A DNA stretch of 64,000 nucleotides from Actinomycetaceae bacterium. GTDB lineage: Bacteria; Actinomycetota; Actinomycetes; Actinomycetales; Actinomycetaceae. The position numbers and the translations under genes were made by a program. Positions 1-8,044 of the stretch are shown piece by piece; positions within the stretch are counted from its first letter, which is position 1, and each line of letters opens with the position of its first letter. The DNA lies in assembly GCA_030540715.1 (NCBI GenBank), contig JAUNVQ010000012.1, forward strand, positions 1-64,000. The letters run 5' to 3'. Under the pieces are notes generated by a model. It searched no databases. It was not told the origin of the DNA and saw only the letters and a program-made list of their open reading frames with translations.

Positions 1-1370
1 CGACTGCATCGAAAGCCTCTGCAAAGAAGTCTACAGCAACAAAGACAACGGCAACAAAGAAGACTTCTGCAGCCTCCATATCTAAAAAGAATGATGAAGG
101 TAAAAAGCAAGAGCTTGAAGAGACCCCAGAGATCATTGAAGACGATATTGTTGAAAAAGATCTGGATGATATTGATGATATTGATGAAAATGAGCTTGAA
201 GAACTGGACCTTGACGATCTAGAAGATGACCTTGACGTTGACGATCTTGATGTTGATGATGACGATGATGATGTTCTTGATGAGGACGACGAGGAAGACG
301 ACCTACGGCCGAAGACTGGTAATGTTGCGGAAGCATTAGCTGCACATACGAAAGCCCAGAAAAAAGAAAAAGAAGCCGAAGTTAATAAAACGCATTCAGC
401 GTTCAAGATTTCGGATAAAGAAGATGATGCTCCCGTTCAACAGGTGACTGTTGCTGGTGCTACGGCTGATCCGGTAAAAGACTATCTGAAGCAAATCGGT
501 AAGGTACCATTGTTGAATGCGGCAGAAGAAGTCGATCTTGCGCGCCGTATTGAAGCTGGACTATATTCAGAGCATCAATTGAAAGAACACGGTGAAGAAT
601 ACCCATCGAAGTATTGCCGTGAACTCCATATGTTGATTATTGATGGACAGCACGCAAAAAATCACCTACTTGAAGCTAACCTACGTTTGGTGGTGTCACT
701 TGCCAAACGCTATACAGGACGTGGGATGCTGTTTCTGGATCTGATCCAAGAAGGAAACTTGGGGCTTATCCGAGCAGTTGAAAAGTTTGATTACACCAAG
801 GGCTATAAATTCTCAACCTATGCAACATGGTGGATTCGTCAGGCTATTACACGAGCTATGGCTGATCAGGCTCGTACAATCCGCATCCCTGTTCACATGG
901 TTGAAGTGATTAATAAACTGGCTCGTGTTCAGCGTCAGATGCTGCAAGATTTAGGGCGCGAACCAACACCGGAAGAACTTGCACACGAACTCGATATGAC
1001 ACCCGAAAAGGTAGTTGAAGTACAAAAATATGGTCGTGAACCGATATCGCTTCACACGCCACTGGGTGAGGATGGCGATAGTGAATTTGGTGATCTTATT
1101 GAAGATTCTGAAGCTGTAGTCCCAGCCGATGCTGTCAGTTTCACCCTTCTTCAAGAACAACTCCATAAAGTCCTTGACACCTTAAGTGAAAGGGAAGCGG
1201 GCGTTGTTTCGATGCGCTTTGGCTTAGGTGATGGACAGCCAAAAACTCTTGATGAAATTGGTAAAGTCTATGGTGTAACTCGTGAACGTATCCGCCAGAT
1301 TGAATCAAAGACAATGTCGAAGCTGCGTCACCCATCACGAAGTCAGGTGTTGCGTGACTACCTAGATTAG
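1..1370 (+). CDS. sigA: Primary sigma factor SigA (RpoD/HrdB), 5'-truncated by window edge
   Basis: Directs RNA polymerase to housekeeping promoters. The reading frame is open from base 3 to the stop at 1368-1370 (455 codons visible), so the GTG at 444 is internal and the true start lies left of the window. The first ~25 visible residues are Lys/Ala/Thr-rich, followed by a strongly acidic Asp/Glu tract at bases ~135-305, typical of actinobacterial SigA N-termini. Region 1.2 starts at [17 protein letters not shown], region 2 contains [20 protein letters not shown] (core binding and -10 recognition), and region 4 ends with the helix-turn-helix [20 protein letters not shown] that reads the -35 box. 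A perfect hairpin terminator follows the stop. Family identity is certain; N-terminal length is unknown. Confidence 0.97.
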   Translation, partial: TASKASAKKSTATKTTATKKTSAASISKKNDEGKKQELEETPEIIEDDIVEKDLDDIDDIDENELEELDLDDLEDDLDVDDLDVDDDDDDVLDEDDEEDDLRPKTGNVAEALAAHTKAQKKEKEAEVNKTHSAFKISDKEDDAPVQQVTVAGATADPVKDYLKQIGKVPLLNAAEEVDLARRIEAGLYSEHQLKEHGEEYPSKYCRELHMLIIDGQHAKNHLLEANLRLVVSLAKRYTGRGMLFLDLIQEGNLGLIRAVEKFDYTKGYKFSTYATWWIRQAITRAMADQARTIRIPVHMVEVINKLARVQRQMLQDLGREPTPEELAHELDMTPEKVVEVQKYGREPISLHTPLGEDGDSEFGDLIEDSEAVVPADAVSFTLLQEQLHKVLDTLSEREAGVVSMRFGLGDGQPKTLDEIGKVYGVTRERIRQIESKTMSKLRHPSRSQVLRDYLD

Positions 1371-1397
1371 TAGCTAAAGCATCGTTACTTTTACGAC

Positions 1398-1440
1398 AAA
1401 GAAATCGGGGAAGACCTTTACGGTCTTCCCCGATTTCTTT
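1398..1440 (+). terminator. Intrinsic terminator of sigA
   Basis: A perfect 19-bp inverted repeat (arms 1398-1416 and 1422-1440, 5-nt loop) begins 28 nt after the sigA stop. The stem starts with AAAG and ends with CTTT, so it could also end minus-strand transcripts arriving from the operon at 1477-4904. Confidence 0.9.
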
Positions 1441-1476
1441 GGGAGGTTTTGTCAGTGGACAGGAAGTTCACAGACG

Positions 1477-1755
1477 TTATTTGCCGGCAGCACGCTTCTT
1501 CTTAATCTGTATAATATTGAAGACGCCATAGGCGGCAATACATGCCCACACGGCTTCTGTAATAAACAGACCCCAGTTAAAGGTGGTATCAAATGCGCTG
1601 TAGGTAAAGCAGATAGCTCCCAGACAGTTCGCAATTTGATAACTATATGATTCAGAGGTAACCACTCGAAGGTTCAATGCGGCAAATGCGGTCAGGAAAA
1701 AGACTGCACCGATATATCCAGCAATATCCAGATAGGGGAAAACTATTGACATCAT
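1477..1755 (-). CDS. Small membrane protein, CBU_0592-like family, copy 2
   Basis: 92 residues with about three hydrophobic segments (residues ~8-28, ~38-56, ~60-80) and a basic C-terminal tail (IKKKRAAGK). It resembles the CBU_0592-type small membrane protein family, whose function is not known. It is a paralogue of the gene just upstream: both contain a SYSYQ/HYSYQ motif, a Gly/Ala-rich helix and a GxF(I/V)TEA(V/L)W motif. A GGAG lies 7 nt before the first of two adjacent ATG codons. It is the last gene of the five-gene operon starting at 4904, 13 nt after its paralogue. Role in the operon unknown; perhaps an accessory membrane subunit. Confidence 0.75.
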   Translation of the reverse strand: MMSIVFPYLDIAGYIGAVFFLTAFAALNLRVVTSESYSYQIANCLGAICFTYSAFDTTFNWGLFITEAVWACIAAYGVFNIIQIKKKRAAGK

Positions 1756-1768
1756 AATGTTACTCCAT

Positions 1769-2119
1769 TCACTTCACTCGAGGTTTCGAGGAAGCAGATG
1801 CATCCCCTTGTTTACGTTCAACGAAAATCTTGTAGACACCATAGATACCAATAAGTGTCCACAGAGCTTCAGTCACAAAGACTCCGACATTGAGTGGACT
1901 GACAACGGTGTATGTCAGTGCGGCAGCTCCAATAACATTCATCCACTGGTAGGAATAATGCTTTGCGGTCAATTTACCCATAGTGAGGAGGGCATATGCT
2001 AATAGAAGAGCGATAGGTGCAATCAAGCCGATAGGACCCGCAAAGGGTAACGGCTCAGGATTGTCTCCCTTGGCTGCAGCTTCGGCAGCCAAGAAAGCAA
2101 ATTGGCTTAAATTGGTCAT
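1769..2119 (-). CDS. Small membrane protein, CBU_0592-like family, copy 1
   Basis: 116 residues. A soluble ~25-residue N-terminus precedes three hydrophobic segments (about residues 28-46, 58-74, 80-98) and a charged C-terminal tail. It shares the (H)YSYQ and GVFVTEALW motifs with the following gene, so the two are tandem paralogues. AAAGGAG sits 7 nt before the ATG. The position in the operon downstream of the cytochrome b-molybdopterin fusion suggests a membrane-associated partner, but no catalytic motif is visible. Confidence 0.75.
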   Translation of the reverse strand: MTNLSQFAFLAAEAAAKGDNPEPLPFAGPIGLIAPIALLLAYALLTMGKLTAKHYSYQWMNVIGAAALTYTVVSPLNVGVFVTEALWTLIGIYGVYKIFVERKQGDASASSKPRVK

Positions 2120-2131
2120 GTAAGTTCTCCT

Positions 2132-2851
2132 TTACAAGGGGATTTTATTGTGTTGGCGATAACGCCGTTTTTCCGGTGTTTTTAGGCACTCTAATGTGGG
2201 CAAGTGATGCTTTCTTAGGGTGTCATACATTTCGGTGGCCTTTTTTTCAAAAGCATGCAACCGATCACATTGTTGAGGCAGAAGGCGTCCTTCTTTTTCA
2301 AAATACTTCAACCTGGGGTAGCGCCCAGCAAGTAGTGTGCCAAATTCAGTGGACAAATCAAATTGACAGGTTAACTTGTTTTCTAGGGTGCCTTGATCAA
2401 ATGCCTCAATATCATCGAGCACATCCTCAAGCTGCAGTAAATCCATATCGACACCTGGTACTGAACCATCGTCGTTTACATAGCTGTCAACTCCTGTACG
2501 GGAAGGCCCAGTTGGGGTATCACGCCAACGCTGCATCCGCAGTGTATCTGTAGCAAGCACGGGTTCGTTAACAGGAAGTCGTGGCGCTTCAGCCTGGGCT
2601 AGAAGCTGTCCACGGCTCATACGAATAAACGTATGATGTTTTTCGTAGCCAGGTTTTGTGCAAAGTAGGCCCACAGCATAGGCTTCCAGATCTTCAGAAC
2701 GGAAATTCCAGCCAACATACTTAGCCATGGGAACAACCGTGTAGTCGGTAGGTGACGTACCAGGAATACAGAAGTTTACTTCCTGGATATAGTCAAGAAC
2801 AATTCGTTGTTGTTCATCATTTAATAACATATCTTCATACAGTGGATACAT
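2132..2851 (-). CDS. Hypothetical soluble protein in the oxidoreductase operon
   Basis: 239 residues, not recognised. No signal peptide or membrane segment is visible. The N-terminal half is mixed alpha/beta-like with a cluster around YVGWNFRSEDLEAYAVGLLC; the middle is acidic (residues ~125-150); the C-terminus is basic (LKTPEKRRYRQHN). A strong TAGGAGG ribosome binding site precedes the ATG, and it lies only 12 nt downstream of the cytochrome b-molybdopterin oxidoreductase gene, so the two are almost certainly co-transcribed. It might be a maturation or chaperone factor for that enzyme, but this is a guess from position only. Confidence 0.7.
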   Translation of the reverse strand: MYPLYEDMLLNDEQQRIVLDYIQEVNFCIPGTSPTDYTVVPMAKYVGWNFRSEDLEAYAVGLLCTKPGYEKHHTFIRMSRGQLLAQAEAPRLPVNEPVLATDTLRMQRWRDTPTGPSRTGVDSYVNDDGSVPGVDMDLLQLEDVLDDIEAFDQGTLENKLTCQFDLSTEFGTLLAGRYPRLKYFEKEGRLLPQQCDRLHAFEKKATEMYDTLRKHHLPTLECLKTPEKRRYRQHNKIPL

Positions 2852-2863
2852 GATGGAAACCTC

Positions 2864-4357
2864 CTAAATCATCTGCAAACGGTCATAGTAGTCGAAGTCT
2901 TCAAACCAGCCGCCACGACCCTTACCGATGATGTCGTAGCGATTGACAACTTCAATACGTTCAACCCATTTTGCAGAGCGGAAACCAGTGGAAATCTCTT
3001 GGCGAATACGAACGGGAGCGCCGTTTTTAATCGGAATATCTTCACCATTAAGATTTGTGGCAACAAGTGTTTGAGGTTGACGTGCCTCCATCATTGGGCA
3101 GGATTCGTAATACCAGCCTTCAGGATAGATGGCGTCATCACGCCCCATATTTTGGAAACAATGGAATACTACATCTGTTGCTCCAGGTAACGGCTTGACC
3201 AAGTCAAGAATGACATGAAGCGGTACACCACCCCAGGTTCCGATAGAAGAGAAACCCTGAACACAGTTATGCATGGTGGTTTGTTCATATCCATCAGAAA
3301 TTTCACGGAGTTGTTCCATTGTCAACGTCATCGGTTTCTCTACAAAACCACCGATTTCAAGAACGTAGTCTTTATAGTCATGAACTATAAGAGCCATATA
3401 TTCATCATTTTCTGGTGGGCAACCGCTAGCACGGAAATGCTCAGTTACATTATTGGGATCCAGTTCTTGACGTGACTCCAATTTCATGAGTTGACGGGTC
3501 AAAGGACGTACCAACAAGTTATGCAGTTTCTCGACTTTACGTGGTTTCTCCAGTGAGTGTCTAGTTGCCCAGACATGTAAAAAGACGACAAACGCTAAAC
3601 CAATTGTAAAGATAACAGCACCGGCAACCGGGCTATCGGAATGACCAAATACCATCTTTGATACTTCATGGCCGTAGCCGTGAATAAATACCATTGATAC
3701 GTGACCAACAATAAAGCCCAGATACCCGATAAGGCCCCACCAGTGCAATGTGCGAATCATTTGGCGACCACCCAAAGCATGGGTAATCTTTGGCCAATGC
3801 GAGTTAACTGCTGGTGATTGAAACATTCCAGTGAAAATCATAAAGGGCGGCAAAATAAAGATTGCGGTAAAGTAGGCAAGTTGCTGGGCTGCATTAAATG
3901 GATAACCAGTCATGTGCTCAGGCATGGTAAATGCCAGATATTCCACCATATTGTAGGCGGCATCACCCAATGTGGACAGGCTTGGCGGAATGTAGCGAAG
4001 CCATTGTCCTGTTGCAAAAAGCAAGATGTAGTAGATAAGGAAACAGGTGACATACCCCATCACGACCATAAAGTGCCAGTAGCGGCCAAGGCCCAGCAAA
4101 CCACGCCCAGGTAGCGAGATAATCGGTGAATAATCTTCATATTCACTTCCAACTGCATAGTACTTATGTTTCGATTTTTCTTTAATCGTAAACTGTGCCC
4201 ATTGTGCGCCGGGCCGGTTATGAACATTGGTATGCAAACGTGGGTAGGTACCTAAAATCTCGATACCGCTTCGAATGAAAAACGTCACGAAAATGATGTT
4301 GAGGAAGTGCTCAACGCGCAGCCACCAAGGAAAGTCAAAAGTTGTTGTTAATAGCAT
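2864..4357 (-). CDS. Cytochrome b561-like / sulfite-oxidase-fold molybdopterin oxidoreductase fusion
   Basis: 497 residues in two parts. Residues ~1-270 form a membrane domain with about five hydrophobic helices and candidate haem-b histidines (RVEHFLN, GRYWHFMVVMGY, LHWWGLIGYLGFIVGHVSM). Residues ~310-497 are a molybdopterin-binding oxidoreductase domain of the sulfite oxidase/MsrP(YedY) fold, with the expected molybdenum-ligand cysteine in HNCVQGFSSIGTWGGVPL. The fusion suggests direct electron exchange between the quinone pool, haem b and a molybdenum site. The substrate cannot be told; sulfite, S-oxides or N-oxides are possible. There is no Tat signal on the molybdenum domain. The loop after helix 5 is rich in Lys/Arg, which by the positive-inside rule would place the catalytic domain in the cytoplasm. 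Third-last in order from 1755, second gene from the operon promoter. Confidence 0.88.
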   Translation of the reverse strand: MLLTTTFDFPWWLRVEHFLNIIFVTFFIRSGIEILGTYPRLHTNVHNRPGAQWAQFTIKEKSKHKYYAVGSEYEDYSPIISLPGRGLLGLGRYWHFMVVMGYVTCFLIYYILLFATGQWLRYIPPSLSTLGDAAYNMVEYLAFTMPEHMTGYPFNAAQQLAYFTAIFILPPFMIFTGMFQSPAVNSHWPKITHALGGRQMIRTLHWWGLIGYLGFIVGHVSMVFIHGYGHEVSKMVFGHSDSPVAGAVIFTIGLAFVVFLHVWATRHSLEKPRKVEKLHNLLVRPLTRQLMKLESRQELDPNNVTEHFRASGCPPENDEYMALIVHDYKDYVLEIGGFVEKPMTLTMEQLREISDGYEQTTMHNCVQGFSSIGTWGGVPLHVILDLVKPLPGATDVVFHCFQNMGRDDAIYPEGWYYESCPMMEARQPQTLVATNLNGEDIPIKNGAPVRIRQEISTGFRSAKWVERIEVVNRYDIIGKGRGGWFEDFDYYDRLQMI

Positions 4358-4370
4358 TGCCTATCACCCC

Positions 4371-4904
4371 TTAATCGGTAAAGCCTTGCGAATCGGGCCA
4401 GACAACAAAAATTCGCATATTGACTGCCCAGTTCAATATGAAATACCCCAGGGAGGCAAAGAGCATAAGATTCCAAGATGCTGCCAGTGGGATAGACGCT
4501 CCGTTCCATACGAAGGGAGCGTTGTCGATGATTCCACCGATGTAGACAACGCAGGCACCCAGGGAAATGAAACTTCCAAAATCCCAGATCGCGCGGCGTG
4601 TAAATATCGCCATTGCCAAATAGACAGTAGTGAAAGCGACGACAAGCCACAATGCAATTTCCCCGTGAGGGAAGGGAGGATGATCTGATAGCGCCACTAT
4701 TGTTGCTGAGCCACCAATAGCAGCTATGGTAAGCATTAAAAGAGCCTTTGTAAGTTTGGGCAGATTGAAGTAAAAGTATCGAAAGAAATTGGCTCGCTTT
4801 CGCCCAGGTTTAACGTGGTGAAAAACATCTTCCGTGGCATTAACAGTACCAACGGCATTGGGGATACCTGTGCCTGTGTCATCTTCTTCTTCCAAGATGT
4901 TCAT
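4371..4904 (-). CDS. Four-helix membrane protein, first gene of the oxidoreductase operon
   Basis: 177 residues. A soluble acidic N-terminus of ~45 residues (residues 4-9 are EEEDDT) is followed by four hydrophobic segments (about residues 53-72, 82-100, 108-126, 140-160). Not recognised as a named family. GGAGGAG precedes the ATG, and the stop is 13 nt from the start of the cytochrome b-molybdopterin fusion gene. Its place suggests a membrane partner or anchor of that complex. No haem-ligand pair or metal motif stands out. Confidence 0.72.
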   Translation of the reverse strand: MNILEEEDDTGTGIPNAVGTVNATEDVFHHVKPGRKRANFFRYFYFNLPKLTKALLMLTIAAIGGSATIVALSDHPPFPHGEIALWLVVAFTTVYLAMAIFTRRAIWDFGSFISLGACVVYIGGIIDNAPFVWNGASIPLAASWNLMLFASLGYFILNWAVNMRIFVVWPDSQGFTD

Positions 4905-5382
4905 AAGTAGTCTCCTCCATTGTGAACAAAAAAGTGGAAATATATCGGGTGGTAACGTGGAAAAACCCCAGCCTGATTTTCCAGTCTTCTAATTTTATCA
5001 GACAAAGTGTCCTTATTTTTTAGCTCTGAAGTACGATTTTCGTTGCAGTAGGTTTATCCTCGCGATTCCGAGTTTTCTTATAAAAATTAGCCGCAAATGC
5101 GATAGTTATGTGTGGTGGATCTCAGAATGGAGTGGATTTTGTGATGTGAAAATACCGCTATCGGAAGTGTTATTTCCAGTGAACACAATGAAAAGTGTGG
5201 CTTCCTATTTTAGTGATCTATTGTCTGTTGTATTGACTTGGTAAGACGGGTGTTATCCAAGAAAAATTAGAAAGCCGCATCCTCAACTGGTGACAGGCTT
5301 AGGGCACAGTTACACAAGGGAGCCACGCAATACGAACAGACACGAAGAATATCTACTAAAATCAGCTTCCTCGTCGATAGTT
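4905..5382. other. Non-coding stretch upstream of the oxidoreductase operon
   Basis: 478 bases between the first gene of the minus-strand operon and the stop of the DUF7455 gene. It is A+T-rich, with stops in all frames and no convincing coding signal. It must hold the operon promoter, but I found no clear -35/-10 pair, RNA gene or repeat. Confidence 0.5.
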
Positions 5383-5655
5383 TTAATGAATTGAGCTGGC
5401 TTTCTCTTCAGCAAAAAGCTGATCGCGGGCATCATCAACTGTAAGGTTGGTAAGCACATCGCTGAACTGGCGTGCATGATGCGAGCAAAAAAGAAGTTCA
5501 CCTGATTCCATATAGGCACGTACCCATGCTTGAGCACCGCATGCATCACATCTGTCGGCAGTGGTAAAAAGATCGCCAGCCGTTGACGTTTGTGAGGTAG
5601 TGTTAGTTTGTGTCAAAGTTGCCTTATCCGCAGGATGTTGGACTGTGTGTGACAT
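5383..5655 (-). CDS. DUF7455 zinc-ribbon-like small protein
   Basis: 90 residues. The core TTADRCDACGAQAWVRA...GELLFCSHHARQ carries a CxxC and a later C-H-H cluster, a likely zinc site, and matches the small actinobacterial DUF7455 proteins found beside sigA/parE. Function unknown. A longer reading frame reaches 5769 but its extra N-terminus (Cys/Phe-rich) looks non-coding. A GAAGG lies 10 nt before the chosen ATG (5655) but only 1 nt before the alternative ATG at 5664. Divergent from parE. Confidence 0.78.
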   Translation of the reverse strand: MSHTVQHPADKATLTQTNTTSQTSTAGDLFTTADRCDACGAQAWVRAYMESGELLFCSHHARQFSDVLTNLTVDDARDQLFAEEKASSIH

Positions 5656-5796
5656 ATCGCTCATACCTTCATTGTGGTAGAACGTAGCTGAAAAACAGAA
5701 ATTGATACAGCAATCTTTCGCCACTGGCACAAAACTGTTCGTCAAGAGTGAAGTGTCTGTGCCGGGCACTCTTCAATCATCCTTTACCATGGAGGC

Positions 5797-8007
5797 ATGG
5801 CTAAGACTGCATCTACTTCGCAACGTGAAACATATACGGCTCGACACCTATCGGTTTTAGAAGGTTTAGAGGCCGTTCGTAAACGACCTGGCATGTATAT
5901 TGGTTCAACAGATCAGCGAGGACTAATGCATTGCCTGTGGGAGATTATCGATAACGGTGTGGATGAAGCTCTTGAAGGACACTGCTCTACTATTGCGGTG
6001 ACTATCCACCCAGACCATTCAGTGTCGGTCTCTGATGACGGACGCGGTATTCCTGTAGACACTGTTGAATCATTAGGATTATCTGGTGTTGAGGTTGTGT
6101 TTACAAAGCTTCACGCCGGAGGGAAATTCGGTAATGGGTCTTACTCTTCATCAGGTGGTTTGCATGGTGTTGGCGCTTCGGTCGTTAATGCGTTATCAGC
6201 ACGTTTAGATGTTGAAGTTGATCGCGATGGTAAAACATATATGATGAGTTTTCGCCGTGGCGAACCAGGAGTGTTTGATGACTCCAATGGACGCACACCT
6301 AATTCTCCCTTTACTGCTTTTACCGATTCATCACAGTTGCGAGTTATTAATAAGATTCCGCGGAATAAAACTGGCACACGTGTTCGTTTTTGGGCTGACT
6401 TCCAGATTTTTCCTGCAACTGAAGGTTTTTCATGTAAGCTACTGGTCGATAGGTGCCGTCAAACAAGTTTCTTGGTACCAGGTCTTACTCTTACAGTAGT
6501 TGATGAACGTGAAGATACCCAAGAAGAAGTGAACAGCACCCTCGGTGACTATCCCACCTTCACGGAGGGCGACACCCACGCTGTGGCATTAAAAGAACAG
6601 AACAACAACCATCGTGTTTATTCATTCCGTCATGATGGCGGTGTGGTTGATTTTGTTGACTTTTTGGCACCAGATCAGGCAGTTACCGATATATGGCATT
6701 TTAGTGATACACGTACCTACACCGAAACAGTGCAAACACTAAACGAAAAAACTCACCATATGGAAGCAGTTGAAACCGAGCGTAAGTGTCATATTGATAT
6801 TGCTCTGCGATGGGGGATTGGCTACGAGACGACGCACCGTTCCTTCGTCAACATTGTTGCCACACCCAAAGGTGGAACACATGTTGCCGGCTTTGAACAA
6901 GCTCTTGTAAAAACAATGCGCTCCCAGGTCAAAAAGAATTCACGACGGCTTAAACTGGGCAATAAACAGTTGAAACTAGAAAAAGACGATATTCTTGCAG
7001 GCTTGACATCGGTGGTAACCGTCCGCGTTCCTGAACCGCAATTCGAGGGACAGACGAAAGAAATTCTGGGAACTCCTCAGGTGCGTGCCGCCGTGGCATC
7101 GGTGGTGAGCGAAGGTCTGGATACTGTTTTTGACTCGAAAAAACGTGATGATAAGCAGCAGGTTTTTCAGGTGCTTGAAAAAGTTGTTGGAGAGATGCGT
7201 GCTCGAATCTCTGCAAGAATGCACAAGGAAATTTCGCGACGAAAGAATGCTTTAGAAACATCTTCTTTACCCGCAAAACTAGCTGATTGTCGCACAAAAA
7301 CACCTCAGGGGTCAGAGTTATTTATTGTTGAGGGCGACTCTGCTTTGGGAACAGCAAAGAAAGCTCGCTCTGCAGAGTTTCAGGCTCTTTTCCCGATTCG
7401 TGGAAAGATTCTTAATGTTCAAAAAGCATCAACATCAGATATGCTTTCAAATGCTGAATGTGCTGCGATTATTCAGGTGATCGGAGCTGGTTCAGGACGA
7501 ACCTTTGACCTTGAACAGGCACGGTACGAAAAAATAATTATGATGACAGATGCCGATGTTGATGGTGCTCATATTCGAACGCTACTGTTAACACTTTTTT
7601 TCCGCTATATGCGACCACTGGTGGAAGCTGGCCGAGTCTATGCCGCTGTCCCACCGCTTCACCGCGTGGAAGTTAATGCCAAAGGTCGTAAGAAACGCGA
7701 ACTAGTTTACACCTATTCTCAAGAGGAACTAGAGGATTTATTGAAAAGACTTCAGCGTTCAGGGCGCACCTATAAAGAACCGATTCAGCGGTATAAGGGG
7801 CTTGGTGAAATGGATGCTCATCAGCTTGCTGAAACGACTATGGATCCGCAGATGCGTTCACTTAGACGGATCACATTGGAGGACGAACAGGCTCTTATTG
7901 AAGCTCAGGAGATGTTTGAACTGCTTATGGGCTCAACAGTAGCCCCACGAAAAGAATTTATTGTCCGTGGCGCAAAGCAACTGGATGAATCGCGAATCGA
8001 TGCTTAA
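5797..8007 (+). CDS. parE: DNA topoisomerase IV subunit B
   Basis: 736 residues. ATPase half of a type IIA topoisomerase that decatenates chromosomes. Visible motifs in order: GHKL N-box EIIDNGVDEALEG, DDGRGIPVD, ATP lid GGLHGVGASVVNAL, transducer, then TOPRIM with IVEGDSALGTAKKARS (catalytic Glu) and the metal-binding MTDADVDGAHIRTLLL. The EGDSALGTAKKARS form, rather than the GyrB-like EGDSAGGSAK, fits the actinobacterial ParE paralogue. parC lies 3 kb downstream on the other strand. GGAGG is present but only 1 nt before the ATG, an abnormal spacing, so the transcript may be leaderless or very short-leadered. Confidence 0.93.
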   Translation: MAKTASTSQRETYTARHLSVLEGLEAVRKRPGMYIGSTDQRGLMHCLWEIIDNGVDEALEGHCSTIAVTIHPDHSVSVSDDGRGIPVDTVESLGLSGVEVVFTKLHAGGKFGNGSYSSSGGLHGVGASVVNALSARLDVEVDRDGKTYMMSFRRGEPGVFDDSNGRTPNSPFTAFTDSSQLRVINKIPRNKTGTRVRFWADFQIFPATEGFSCKLLVDRCRQTSFLVPGLTLTVVDEREDTQEEVNSTLGDYPTFTEGDTHAVALKEQNNNHRVYSFRHDGGVVDFVDFLAPDQAVTDIWHFSDTRTYTETVQTLNEKTHHMEAVETERKCHIDIALRWGIGYETTHRSFVNIVATPKGGTHVAGFEQALVKTMRSQVKKNSRRLKLGNKQLKLEKDDILAGLTSVVTVRVPEPQFEGQTKEILGTPQVRAAVASVVSEGLDTVFDSKKRDDKQQVFQVLEKVVGEMRARISARMHKEISRRKNALETSSLPAKLADCRTKTPQGSELFIVEGDSALGTAKKARSAEFQALFPIRGKILNVQKASTSDMLSNAECAAIIQVIGAGSGRTFDLEQARYEKIIMMTDADVDGAHIRTLLLTLFFRYMRPLVEAGRVYAAVPPLHRVEVNAKGRKKRELVYTYSQEELEDLLKRLQRSGRTYKEPIQRYKGLGEMDAHQLAETTMDPQMRSLRRITLEDEQALIEAQEMFELLMGSTVAPRKEFIVRGAKQLDESRIDA

Positions 8008-8038
8008 TTGACGAGCTGCATCCCACTTTTTATATGAT
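8008..8038 (+). promoter_or_regulatory. Predicted promoter of first GNAT gene, likely leaderless
   Basis: TTGACG at 8008-8013, then TATATG at 8031-8036 (17-nt spacer) or TATGAT at 8033-8038 (19-nt spacer). The ATG at 8045 falls where transcription should start, and no Shine-Dalgarno sequence precedes it. Confidence 0.55.
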
Positions 8039-8044
8039 TAAGCC

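Noticed and set aside
444..1370. GTG at 444 as the sigA start
   Set aside because: The same frame is open to the window edge and encodes the Lys/Ala-rich and acidic N-terminus typical of actinobacterial SigA.
4905..5382. Structured RNA such as RNase P RNA or 6S RNA
   Set aside because: No long paired stems or conserved core were found in this A+T-rich stretch.
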